64,000 nt of DNA from Streptomyces sp. I6 (GTDB lineage Bacteria; Actinomycetota; Actinomycetes; Streptomycetales; Streptomycetaceae), in contig RHDP01000001.1 in NCBI GenBank assembly GCA_003725745.1, positions 2,571,501 to 2,635,500 on the forward strand, in the 5' to 3' direction. The position numbers and the translations under genes were made by a program. This document shows, in pieces, positions 1 to 7,927 of this stretch (the stretch's first letter is position 1; each line of letters opens with the position of its first letter). The notes beneath the pieces are model-generated. The model made no database searches. It saw only the letters and a program-made list of their open reading frames with translations, and was not told the DNA's origin.

Positions 1-977
1 AGCAGCACCGCGGTGGCCCCCGGGCGCAACCGGGCGAGCGCGTGCTGCACCCAGGCCAGTTCGGACTCGGTGCGGGCCGGGAAGCCGTACTCCCAGCGGG
101 GGTCGTACGCGAGTTCGCCGTGGCCCCAGTTGCGTTCGTTGAACGGCGGATGGCAGAGCACGGCGTCGGCGGCCAGTCCGGGGAAGGCGTCGGCGCGGAG
201 GGCGTCGCCCGCGGCCGCCCGGATGTCGGCGTCGCCGTGCAGGGCGAGGCGCACCGCCGTGAGCGACGCCAGTTCGGGGTCCGCGTCCTGCGCGTAGAGG
301 GCGGCGGGCTGCCGTACGGCGCGCAGGAGTCCGCCCGTGCCCGAGGCGGGGTCGAGGACGGTCCTGCCCGGGGTGTCCGCCCCGGCCAGGGCGGCCATCA
401 ACTCGGCCGGACCGGCCGGAGTGAGCGTGTACTGGCGGGGGTTGGCGTCCAGGTGCCGGCCGAGCAGGAACTCGAACGCCTGGCGGGCTCCCGTCTCGGC
501 GGCGAGCTCGGCCGCACCCCGCAGGAGCGGCACGGATGCCTCCAGTTCCGCGGCGGCCGGGGCCGGTACGGGTGAGCACCGGTCGCCGAACCGGGCCGTG
601 AGCACCGTGTCGAGCGCCGCGGGGAGCCTGGTGAGCAGCCGCCTGTCGGACACCGCGGACAGCTCCAGCCAGGCCGTGGGGCGGTCGCGTACGAGGAGCA
701 GCAGGCAGCCGGCATGCCGCAGCGCCGTGACGGCCCCTGCCGGGTGGCCGGAGAGCTGCTGCCAGACTCTCTCCCTCAGCGGCACCTCGGCGAGCTTGCC
801 CTGGGCGCGCAGCCACCGCTCGACCTCGTGGAGCGCGAAGGACGGGCTGGTCTCGGTACCGCCGACGGGCCTGGGGAAGTCGGCGTGCCGGCGCCGCCAG
901 TTGCTGACCGCGGCGCGACCGACGCCCGCCAGCCGGGCGATTCCGGCAGCGGTCACCTCTGCTGCGTTCTCCGGCAC
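1..977 (-). CDS. N-6 adenine DNA methylase-like protein (3' part outside window)
   Basis: The gene reads leftward and runs off the window edge, so only the first ~325 residues are visible. The chosen GTG at 977 has an AGGAG about 7 nt upstream. Residues ~6-50 form a MerR/phage-type helix-turn-helix. A variable helical region follows, then an N-6 adenine methyltransferase fold with SAM-binding motif I (DPASGTGG) and a motif IV region reading CHPPFNERNWG. Canonical enzymes have NPPF or NPPY, so the Asn is replaced by His. That resembles the HTH-methylase family of Streptomyces as I remember it, and may mean weak or absent methylation. No restriction or specificity subunit is visible on this side. 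Role inferred: solitary, possibly regulatory methylase-like protein. Confidence 0.8.
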   Translation of the reverse strand, partial: MPENAAEVTAAGIARLAGVGRAAVSNWRRRHADFPRPVGGTETSPSFALHEVERWLRAQGKLAEVPLRERVWQQLSGHPAGAVTALRHAGCLLLLVRDRPTAWLELSAVSDRRLLTRLPAALDTVLTARFGDRCSPVPAPAAAELEASVPLLRGAAELAAETGARQAFEFLLGRHLDANPRQYTLTPAGPAELMAALAGADTPGRTVLDPASGTGGLLRAVRQPAALYAQDADPELASLTAVRLALHGDADIRAAAGDALRADAFPGLAADAVLCHPPFNERNWGHGELAYDPRWEYGFPARTESELAWVQHALARLRPGATAVL

Positions 978-1456
978 GGGCTGCTCCTGTTCTCCGTCGG
1001 CGTCTCGATGTTCCCGCCGGGGTCTCCGCCGGGGTCTCCGACGGCGTCCCGGTCGGCGACTGGTTCTCCGCTAAGCAACCGCTCGCTGCCGGCGGCTCCC
1101 CTTTGCCTGCGACCGGCCTCCCCGGCGGGACATCTCCGTCGGCGGCACTTCCCCGCCGGCCGTCGCTGGGACAGCTCCGTGGGTGGTACGTCCCTCCGCG
1201 GTACGCGTCCGCCAGGCGTCCGGTCTCCGTCGACGGCCGGCAGACGCCGATGTGAGACCGAGCATAGCGACCCCCACAGGCCGGACCACTTCACAGCGTG
1301 CATGAACCGGACCCATGCAAATCATGTTGACTCGGTTCACAGGCTCTGCTCTTATTGACCCGTCACACCGCTGGATCACCGAACGGTCCCGACCACGTGG
1401 CACCTCGTTGACCGCTGCAGCGCAGGCGCCGATGACACGTCCCCTGGAGGGCACCC
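978..1456. other. Divergent intergenic region
   Basis: No credible gene is seen between the leftward methylase-like gene and the rightward membrane-protein gene. The stretch near 1015-1070 has short imperfect GGGGTCTCCG repeats. The right part is less GC-rich and holds a promoter-like pair of boxes, annotated separately. Confidence 0.5.
1327..1355 (+). promoter_or_regulatory. Candidate promoter for the gene at 1457
   Basis: TTGACT at 1327-1332 and TCTTAT at 1350-1355 are separated by 17 nt and lie about 100 nt upstream of the start codon. The -35 match is good and the -10 match only moderate. This is inferred from sequence alone. Confidence 0.35.
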
Positions 1457-2266
1457 ATGTCCCCGTACACGCAGCAGCCCCCGTTCCCGCAGGGGCCCGC
1501 ACCTGCGGCACCGGCCCGCAACGGCCTCGGCACCGCCGCACTGATCCTGGGGATCATCGGTGCCCTGTCCGGTCTGATCCCGTTCCTCTTCTGGCTGGCC
1601 GGCATCCTCGGCCTGATCGGGCTGATCCTCGGCCTCTCGGCGAAGGGACGGGTGAAGCGCGGCGAGGCCACGAACAAGGGAGCCGCCGTCGCCGGCGTCG
1701 TGCTCGGCCTGGTGTCCCTCGCCCTCTCGGTGGTCGGCGCGGTCATCACGTTCAAGGCCGTGGGGGACGCGGTGGACGAGATCAACAAGGCCACGTCCGG
1801 ATCCTCCGCCACCAAGAAGCCCGCCGGGAGCGACAAGCCGCTGGAGCAGCCGGAGGACGGCGAGGACGCGACCGGCAAGGCCCTCGCCGCCGGCGACTCC
1901 GCCGTCTACGACGACGACCTCACCATCACCGTGTCCGAGCCGGAGGCCTGGACACCGGGCGAGTACGCCATCGGCCACGCCAAGGGCAACAAGGCCTACA
2001 AGGTCACCGTCGTCATCGAGAACGCCGGCAAGGAGAAGTTCGAGTCCGCGCTCGTCACCGCCGAGGCCCGGGCGGGCGAGGAGGGCGTGAAGGCCGAGCG
2101 GATCTACGACGGCAAGGTCGGCGAGCCGTTCACCGGCACGATCCTGCCCGGCAAGAAGGTCACCGCCGTCTGGGCCTTCGACACCCCCGCCGACGCCCGG
2201 AACCTGACCGTCGAGGTCAGCCCCGGCTTCGACTACAACGCCAGCGTCTGGGACCTGGAACTCTGA
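1457..2266 (+). CDS. DUF4190/DUF4352-type membrane-anchored protein
   Basis: 269-residue protein with GGAGG 8 nt before the ATG. A Pro/Gln-rich N-terminus of ~20 residues precedes two hydrophobic segments (~25-62 and ~75-100) separated by a short basic loop containing AKGRVKRGEA, the typical DUF4190 arrangement. An acidic linker (~110-145) leads to an extracytoplasmic beta-rich domain (~150-265) of the DUF4352 immunoglobulin-like type, recognisable from the Y-K-V-T-V-V-I-E-N core and the late G-K-K-V-T-A-V-W-A-F-D strand. Such proteins are common in Streptomyces and have no assigned reaction. The lipoprotein gene follows 77 nt later on the same strand and may be co-transcribed. Confidence 0.8.
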   Translation: MSPYTQQPPFPQGPAPAAPARNGLGTAALILGIIGALSGLIPFLFWLAGILGLIGLILGLSAKGRVKRGEATNKGAAVAGVVLGLVSLALSVVGAVITFKAVGDAVDEINKATSGSSATKKPAGSDKPLEQPEDGEDATGKALAAGDSAVYDDDLTITVSEPEAWTPGEYAIGHAKGNKAYKVTVVIENAGKEKFESALVTAEARAGEEGVKAERIYDGKVGEPFTGTILPGKKVTAVWAFDTPADARNLTVEVSPGFDYNASVWDLEL

Positions 2267-2343
2267 CCTCCCGGCCAGCCCTTCCCGCCGGCCCCCACCC
2301 GGCAAGCCCCTTCCCTTCCCGCCGCCCCCACGGAGAAACCGCC

Positions 2344-3105
2344 ATGCCCGCCGTCCCCCCGGCCCGCCTGAGGCGCCTCGCCCTCGCCTCCCTGTGCGCC
2401 GCTTCCGCACTCGCCCTGACCGCGTGCGGCCCCCTCGGCCAGACTGCCGAGGCGAGCAGGCCCAGCTCCCCGTCCGGCCCGTATCCCGGCCTCTCGGGGT
2501 CCGAGATACTCAACAAGGCCATCACCGCGACCAAGAGCGCGACCTCGCTCAGGCTCAGGTTCGCCACGGAGACGACGGAGGACGGTCCGATCGGAGGAGA
2601 CCTCGCGGTGGACACCGAGGGGGACTGCGCGGGAACCCTGCAGATGGGCACCGAGGGCGGGGTGGAGATCCTCAAGACCGGCGACACGGTCTACCTGCGC
2701 TTCGACGAGAAGATGCTGCGCTCGCAGGCCGAGGGCGAGGAGGAGACCCGGGCCGCCCTGGACCTGCTGCTGGGCAAGTGGGTCCGGGAGAAGGCCGATG
2801 CGGCGGATGCCGAGGACTTCGCGGAGTTCTGCGACCTCGACAGCTATCTCGAAGGCTTCCAGGCCGACGACACCGCGGCGAAGCGGGCCGGCGAGTCGAC
2901 GGTCGGCGGCGCGCCGACGGTCGTCCTCAAGGAGGACCACCAGGGCGAGAAGGCCACCGCACATGTGGCCGCGAAGGGCACACCGCACCTGCTCCGGCTC
3001 CAGGTGACCGGAGGCGACGAGCCGATGGACATGACCTTCTCGGAGTTCGACGAGCCGGTGCCCGTGGAGAAGCCGGCCGCGCAGGACATCGTGGACCTCG
3101 ACTGA
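2344..3105 (+). CDS. Secreted lipoprotein, LppX/LprG-like
   Basis: 253 residues from the ATG at 2344. The N-terminus has a basic start, a hydrophobic core and the lipobox LTAC, so the mature protein should start at Cys ~29 and be lipid-anchored outside the membrane. The remainder resembles actinobacterial LppX_LprAFG-type lipoproteins: an early helix with K-A-x-x-A-T-K-S-A-T-S-L, repeated beta strands and a late DMTFSEF strand. In mycobacteria that family carries lipids, but function here is unknown. The long open frame upstream of this ATG in the same phase is antisense/other-frame noise over the preceding gene. Confidence 0.8.
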   Translation: MPAVPPARLRRLALASLCAASALALTACGPLGQTAEASRPSSPSGPYPGLSGSEILNKAITATKSATSLRLRFATETTEDGPIGGDLAVDTEGDCAGTLQMGTEGGVEILKTGDTVYLRFDEKMLRSQAEGEEETRAALDLLLGKWVREKADAADAEDFAEFCDLDSYLEGFQADDTAAKRAGESTVGGAPTVVLKEDHQGEKATAHVAAKGTPHLLRLQVTGGDEPMDMTFSEFDEPVPVEKPAAQDIVDLD

Positions 3106-3491
3106 GCGGGTCCGCGAGGAGCGGGGGTGCAGCCGGGAGGGGGCGGGAGGGGGCGGCCTTCCCGGCCTCGCCGGGTACGGCGGTCTCCGTCCTGCCCTAC
3201 CGCCGGAGGACCCGTCACCGACCCTCGCGGAGGCGGGGCCGGCCGCCCTTCGGCGCGGGAGGCCTGACGCGGGAGACCCCACGCGGGAGGCCGCCCGCGC
3301 GAAGCCCCCTGCGGGACCGTCCGGACGCGTCCCGCGCGGCGGGAGGACCGCTCCGGCCGCCCGGCGGGGAAACCCGGCCAACGGCCTTCACGTTCTTTGA
3401 ACTTCCATCACATTCTCTTCACAGCCGGAGGTAATCTCTCCGGAAGCTCGACCTCTGCCGTTCGAGCGATGCACCGACTTGGGGAGGGTCC
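3106..3491. other. Intergenic region with two hairpins before the lamin-tail gene
   Basis: No gene is seen. The last ~100 nt are clearly less GC-rich than the surroundings and probably contain the promoter. Two inverted repeats lie in what would be the leader: CCGGAG/CTCCGG at 3425-3443 and GCTCGA/TCGAGC at about 3446-3467. They could be a structured 5' UTR, but I do not recognise a riboswitch class. Confidence 0.4.
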
Positions 3492-3938
3492 TTGAAGCTC
3501 CGTTACGCCGCCTCGGCCGCCGCCGTCGCCGCCGCAACCGCCGCCGGCCTGCTGACCGCAACTCCGGCCCAGGCCGCCGGAGGAGTGAGCATCTACCGCG
3601 TGTACTACAACTCGCCCGGCTCCGACACCGGCTCGAACACCTCGCTGAACGGCGAGTGGGTCCAGCTCTACAACTCCAGCTCCTCCGCCGTCTCCGTCCA
3701 GGGCTGGACGCTGCGTGACGTCACCGGCTACACCTACACGTTCAGCGGCAAGATCGGACCGAAGTCCTACGTCAAGGTGCACACCGGCAAGGGCTCCAAC
3801 ACGGCCGGATACCGGTACTGGGGACGCTCCTGGTACGTCTGGAACAACACCGGGGACACGGCCTACCTGCGCAGGTCCACGGGCACGCTGGTCGACTCCT
3901 GCAAGTGGGGCTCGACCGGCTCCTCGAAGTACTGCTGA
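3492..3938 (+). CDS. Secreted lamin-tail (LTD) domain protein
   Basis: 148 residues from a TTG start, selected because a GGAGGG sits 5 nt upstream and the reading frame begins directly with a Sec signal peptide (KLRYAASAAAVAAATAAG, cleavage near AQA-AGG). The mature ~120 residues form one lamin-tail beta-sandwich: L-N-G-E-W-V-Q-L-Y-N, W-T-L-R-D-V-T-G, Y-V-K-V-H-T-G-K-G and Y-L-R-R-S-T-G-T-L-V-D-S. Two Cys near the C-terminus (SCKWG and the final Cys) may form a disulfide. LTD domains of this kind are common in secreted Streptomyces proteins; ligand and role are unknown. Confidence 0.85.
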   Translation: MKLRYAASAAAVAAATAAGLLTATPAQAAGGVSIYRVYYNSPGSDTGSNTSLNGEWVQLYNSSSSAVSVQGWTLRDVTGYTYTFSGKIGPKSYVKVHTGKGSNTAGYRYWGRSWYVWNNTGDTAYLRRSTGTLVDSCKWGSTGSSKYC

Positions 3939-4124
3939 CCGCAGTACCCGCAGACCCGCGGTACCGCCGGGCGGCGCCGCCCACGCGTGCCGCGGAGCGG
4001 CTCCTCGGACGGGCACCGCCGAAGAGCCACCCCACCCGGCCCTGTACCGCCCCGCACCGGGCCCGTCGCACCCGCGGCCGGCCCGGTGCCCGGACCGCCT
4101 GGACGGTGCCCGGCCTCCGGTGTG

Positions 4125-4888
4125 TCAGCCCCCGCACTGACGCAGCATCATCCGCTTGTCCGCCGCCGTCACCGGCAGTTCGTACTTGAGCGCCACCTGA
4201 GCGAAGCGGACCGCATACGCGCACCGTATCCGGCGGTCGGGGGAAGCCAGGAGGCCGGACCCGAGTCCCCCTTGGCGGAGTTGGCGCGACCCTCGACGGG
4301 CAGGAGGTTGAGCGCGTCGTTGGCGAACTGCCGGCGCCTGCTCTCCGACCAGCGGGACGAGCCCATCTGCCAGCTGTACGACAACGGCACCACGTGGTCG
4401 ATCTGCACCTCGGCCGCATCCTGTTTGCGCCACTCGATGGTCTTCCCCGTGTACGGGTCGTGCAGGGTCATGGAAACGACCACGCAGTCGGAACCGGCGC
4501 GGAACCGAACGTTCTGCCCGTGCAGTTTCAGCAGGTCGTTCCGCGTGTCACAGCCGTTGCGGGCCAGTGGTACACCATCCGCCGTGTCCATCCACGCGTA
4601 GCCGAACTCGTCGCGGTCGTACCCCGTCCTGGGGCCGCGGCCCTTGACCTTCAGCCCCTCCACGACCTCGCGTGCCGCGGCTCGCTCCGTCTCCGCCGTC
4701 AGCGGCGCGAGACCCGGCTTCGTACCGTCCGGGTTGTCCAGCGGAACGGCCGCGCGTCCCGCCGGCGGGCCGGGCGCGGATTCCGCTCCCCCGGAAGACC
4801 CGGAACCGGGGACGCAGCCCACGAGGACGGCGGTGGACAGGACGACGGCGGACAGCGCCGGGCGGATCTTGCACAGGGGGTCGGGCAC
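4125..4888 (-). CDS. HNH-family nuclease lipoprotein (frameshifted as sequenced)
   Basis: The ATG at 4888 opens a signal peptide with lipobox-like VGC at residue ~25. The body is the secreted GmrSD/DUF1524-like HNH family: D-R-D-E-F-G-Y-A-W near ~95, the HNH signature IDHVVPL with the following W-Q-M-G, N-D-A-L-N-L-L-P-V and GDSGPASWLPP. Directly after WLPP the frame is lost and an out-of-frame stop appears at 4169. The next frame instead gives the expected family ending, RRIRCAYAVRF through MMLRQCGG, stopping at 4125. Adding one G to the 5-G run at 4239-4243 restores one continuous protein. Likely a secreted nuclease; whether it is truly broken depends on that base. Confidence 0.75.
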
Positions 4889-5090
4889 ACCGGGATCCTA
4901 AGGGCTTGCAGGACCGCGGCCGCGCGCCAGGGCAGGAGGGCCGGGGACCGCCTTGGCGGACCGGGTGCGGCCCCGCCCGAAGAAGGCCGGCCCCCAAAAG
5001 CCCCTCCTCGCGGGGCCGAACCGGTCCTCACACCCCGCCGATCCCCAGGGTCGTCTCGTGCGGGAGCGCGGCCACCTCCGTCCGCCGCCC

Positions 5091-5561
5091 CTACCGTGCC
5101 GGGGCGGCGAGCCCGGGACTTGGCGGACGGACCATGACGATCAGCTGGTGGCCGCTCTCCTCGTCCAGCCGGCGTTCCCGTTCCGCGAAGCCCATGCGCT
5201 CGTAGAAGCCGCGAGCCCTCCCATTGGCCTCGAACACCTCGAGCCGCAACTCGCCGCCGCGCAGCGCCGCGGCATGCCGCACCAGCTCACGCCCCACGCC
5301 GCGCCCCTGCGCCCGGGGGTCGACGAAAAGGCCGCCGATCTCGTTCCCGAGCAGGCCCAGCAGGGCGATGACCTCTCCGTCCACCTCCGCGACCCAGTTC
5401 TCGGCCATGCGCAGATAGACCTCCCGGACCTTGCGGGCCCGCTCTCCTTCGCCCTCGCCTTCGATGAACGGATGCGCGAGCTTCGCGGCACGGGACCACA
5501 GATCCACGACCACGGCCTCGTCGGATGTCTCATAGCGCCTGATGCAGGTTCTCGTCTCCAT
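5091..5561 (-). CDS. GNAT family N-acetyltransferase
   Basis: The GNAT fold is clear: an N-terminal I-R-R-Y strand, then the beta4/acetyl-CoA loop G-G-L-F-V-D-P-R-A-Q-G-R-G-V-G (~90-105), then E-x-N-x-x-A-R-G-F-Y-E-R-M-G-F (~125-140). The substrate is unknown. I prefer the ATG at 5561 (METRTC) because it is the typical family start. An upstream TTG at 5597 would add 12 residues but lacks a ribosome site. The C-terminus is short and Pro-rich. Confidence 0.8.
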   Translation of the reverse strand: METRTCIRRYETSDEAVVVDLWSRAAKLAHPFIEGEGEGERARKVREVYLRMAENWVAEVDGEVIALLGLLGNEIGGLFVDPRAQGRGVGRELVRHAAALRGGELRLEVFEANGRARGFYERMGFAERERRLDEESGHQLIVMVRPPSPGLAAPAR

Positions 5562-5636
5562 CTCGTGGACGCTAGGCAGGCCCTCCGCTGCGCTCAAGCG
5601 GTTTCGGCCGAGTCACTCACCGCGACCGGCGGAGCG

Positions 5637-7360
5637 TCAGCCGACGCAGCCCCGCACGGAGTCGGTCGGCCTGCAGTTGTTCGGGGTGTTGAACACGACC
5701 TGGGAACCGAGCAGCCGGACGGTCCCGGACCGCCGGAAGACGCCGCCGCCGTCGATGGCACGGGCGCCGCTGACGACGGTCCGGTCCAGCGTGGACGTGC
5801 CGCCCGCGTGGTACAGGCCGCCGCCCAGCGCCGTGCCCTCGCGCGCGGTGACGCGGTTGTCCACGATCCTGGACCGTGTGGTCGCCAGTGTGCCGCCCTC
5901 CGGGTTGTCCACACCGCCGCCCTGCGCCACCCCCTCGGCCGCGTCGACGACATTGGCGGCGACCGAGCTGCGCAGCAGCTTCAGCTCGCTCTTCGGCCCC
6001 AACCGGATGCCGCCGCCGCGTGCCGTGCCGCCCCTCGCCGTCACGGTGTTGCCGCTGACGTGCGTGTTGTCGACGGTCATCAGGGTGGAGTTGGTGATAC
6101 CGCCGCCCTGGGCCGTACCGTCCGGGGCGTCGGCGATGTTGCCGCGGACGAAGCTGCCGGTGACGGTCATCCGGGCGGTCGGGCCCGGTGCGCTGTTGCT
6201 GAGCGCGGCGCGGGCGAATCCGCCCGGCGCGTACGCACGGTTGTTCCTGATCACGGAGTTCTTGACCGTGCTCTGCGCCATGGCGGCGAGACCGGAGCCG
6301 AACGCGAAGCTTCCGGTGCCCTGTCTCACCCAGGCCAGGTTGTTGATCACCTGGGCGCCCTCGACCGTCAGCGGCCCGTCGTTCGCGATACCGCCGCCCG
6401 CGGCCGCGCCGTCCCGCCCGTCTCCGGTGTAGGCGACGGTGTTGCCGCTGACGACCGAGCTGCGGACGGTCGCGTTGCCGGGGTTGTCGATACCGGCGCC
6501 CTGCGCGTACAGCTTCGACTCCGCCCGGTTGCCGGTCACCCGGCTGCGGGTCAGGAACATCTGGCCCAGGTTGGCGATCCCCCCGCCGCAGACCATGCCG
6601 GGCACGTCCGGGTAGGCCGGGCAGTCGGCCGCACTGCCGCCGCTGATCGTGGTGTCGTGCAGCGTCAGCCGCCCCGTTCCGGCCACGAGCAGGATGCGGA
6701 ACCTCGGCGCGGTCGCGACGCGGGTGATCGTCGCGCCCTGCCCCTGGACGGTCATGGTGCCGGTGACCACCGGCAGCCCGTTGACGGGGTGGAAGGGGTT
6801 GGCCCCGGCCGCGAGCCGGTAGGTGCAGCCCGGCGCCAGCCGCAGGGTCTGCGGGGCGGCCGTGCCGTTGGCCGCACGGATAGCGCTGACGAGATGGGGG
6901 ACCGAGCACGGTACGTCCACGATGCCCGGGGCCGCGGGCGGCTTCGGCGGCGTGGCGGGCTTGGCGGGAGCAGCGGGCTTTGCGGGAGTGGCCGGGGCGG
7001 CGGGCTTGGCCGGGGCGGCGGGCGCTGCGGGGCCCGGGGCTTCGGCCCCTGAGCCGTGCCTCCGGACGCGGCGGGTGCCGGCGCGGCGGCCGGCGGCGCC
7101 TGCGGCGGAGTGCCCAGTGGAGGAGGGGCCGGGGAGACCGGAGGGGCGGCGCCCGGGCCGGGGACGGCCGGGGCGGAAGGCACGGCCCCCACGGCGGGCG
7201 GGGCCGTCGGCACGGCCGGGGCCGCAGGGGCCACCGGCGCGGACACGGGGGGCTGCGGTGGAGGCGCAGGCGACGGGGCAGCCCCCACGGCAGTGACGGG
7301 GACCGTGACCAGTGCGCCCGCCACCAGACCGATGACGGCCGGAACATGCTGACGAGACAT
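5637..7360 (-). CDS. Secreted right-handed beta-helix protein (frameshifted as sequenced)
   Basis: The ATG at 7360 has GGAG ~9 nt upstream and starts a signal peptide (MSRQHVPAVIGLVAGAL). A ~110-residue Pro/Ala-rich linker follows, then a CSVPHLVSAIRAANG segment that resembles the CSLREAI opening of pectin-lyase-like repeat proteins, then ~400 residues of parallel beta-helix. Its rungs carry recurring G-G-G-I-x-N, N-N-x-A and T-V-x-G-N/R-S-V-V-S-G-N patterns. Signal peptide and helix are in different frames. They join if one G is added to the run complementary to 7046-7049, giving a smooth AEAPGPAAPAAPAKPA linker. No sortase or membrane anchor is seen. Ligand unknown. Confidence 0.7.
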
Positions 7361-7927
7361 CAAGGACTCCTCACTGCTGGGGCGGTACAACCGGCGCCGC
7401 GGGCAAAGCCCTGGCGAGCCAAGCCGAACACGTCCCGTTCCCGCCGTCGCCCCGGCCTGGTCCGTCCGGGCGAGCCGTGCCCCGTACGGACCACGACGCC
7501 ATTGCCGCGGGGTGGGTCCCGCCGGCCGGCGCCGCATGCCGCCGCGCCCCGACGGCCCCTCCCGAAGCGGGTTCTGACGGCACGTCGCTCCGACGGCCCG
7601 GGAGCGGCGTCTCCGGAGGGTCGAGAAGCGGCTCCGGCAGTGCGCATCCCGGCCGCGGACCACCACACCCCGCGCCCCGGATCCCCGCGCCCCGGGTCCC
7701 GGGTCCGCGCGCCCCGCGGCTCGGGTCCGCGCGCAGCACGGCGGCGCCACGGCGTCAAGGCGTCACGGCGCCATCACGTCAAGGCGTCACGGCGTCACGG
7801 CACACCCGTACGCCGCCCGGCGAGGACCGTCACCGTCACCGCCACCGCCGCCGCACCGCCCGTGAGGACCCGGTTGCGGAAGCCCGGCACGGCCGCGGCC
7901 CTGCGGCGCACCCGCGCACGAGCCGCG
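7361..7927. other. GC-rich intergenic region with short repeats
   Basis: No supported gene between the beta-helix gene and the end of mfd, both leftward. At 7752-7802 a GGCGTCA(A/C)GGCGTCACGGCG motif is repeated about three times, and 7675-7735 has repeated GGGTCCGCGCGCC blocks. The open frames here look like composition artefacts. Confidence 0.4.

Noticed and set aside
4953-7052. 699-codon plus-strand frame over the GNAT and beta-helix genes
   Set aside because: Antisense shadow. The minus strand carries recognisable GNAT motifs and a secreted beta-helix.
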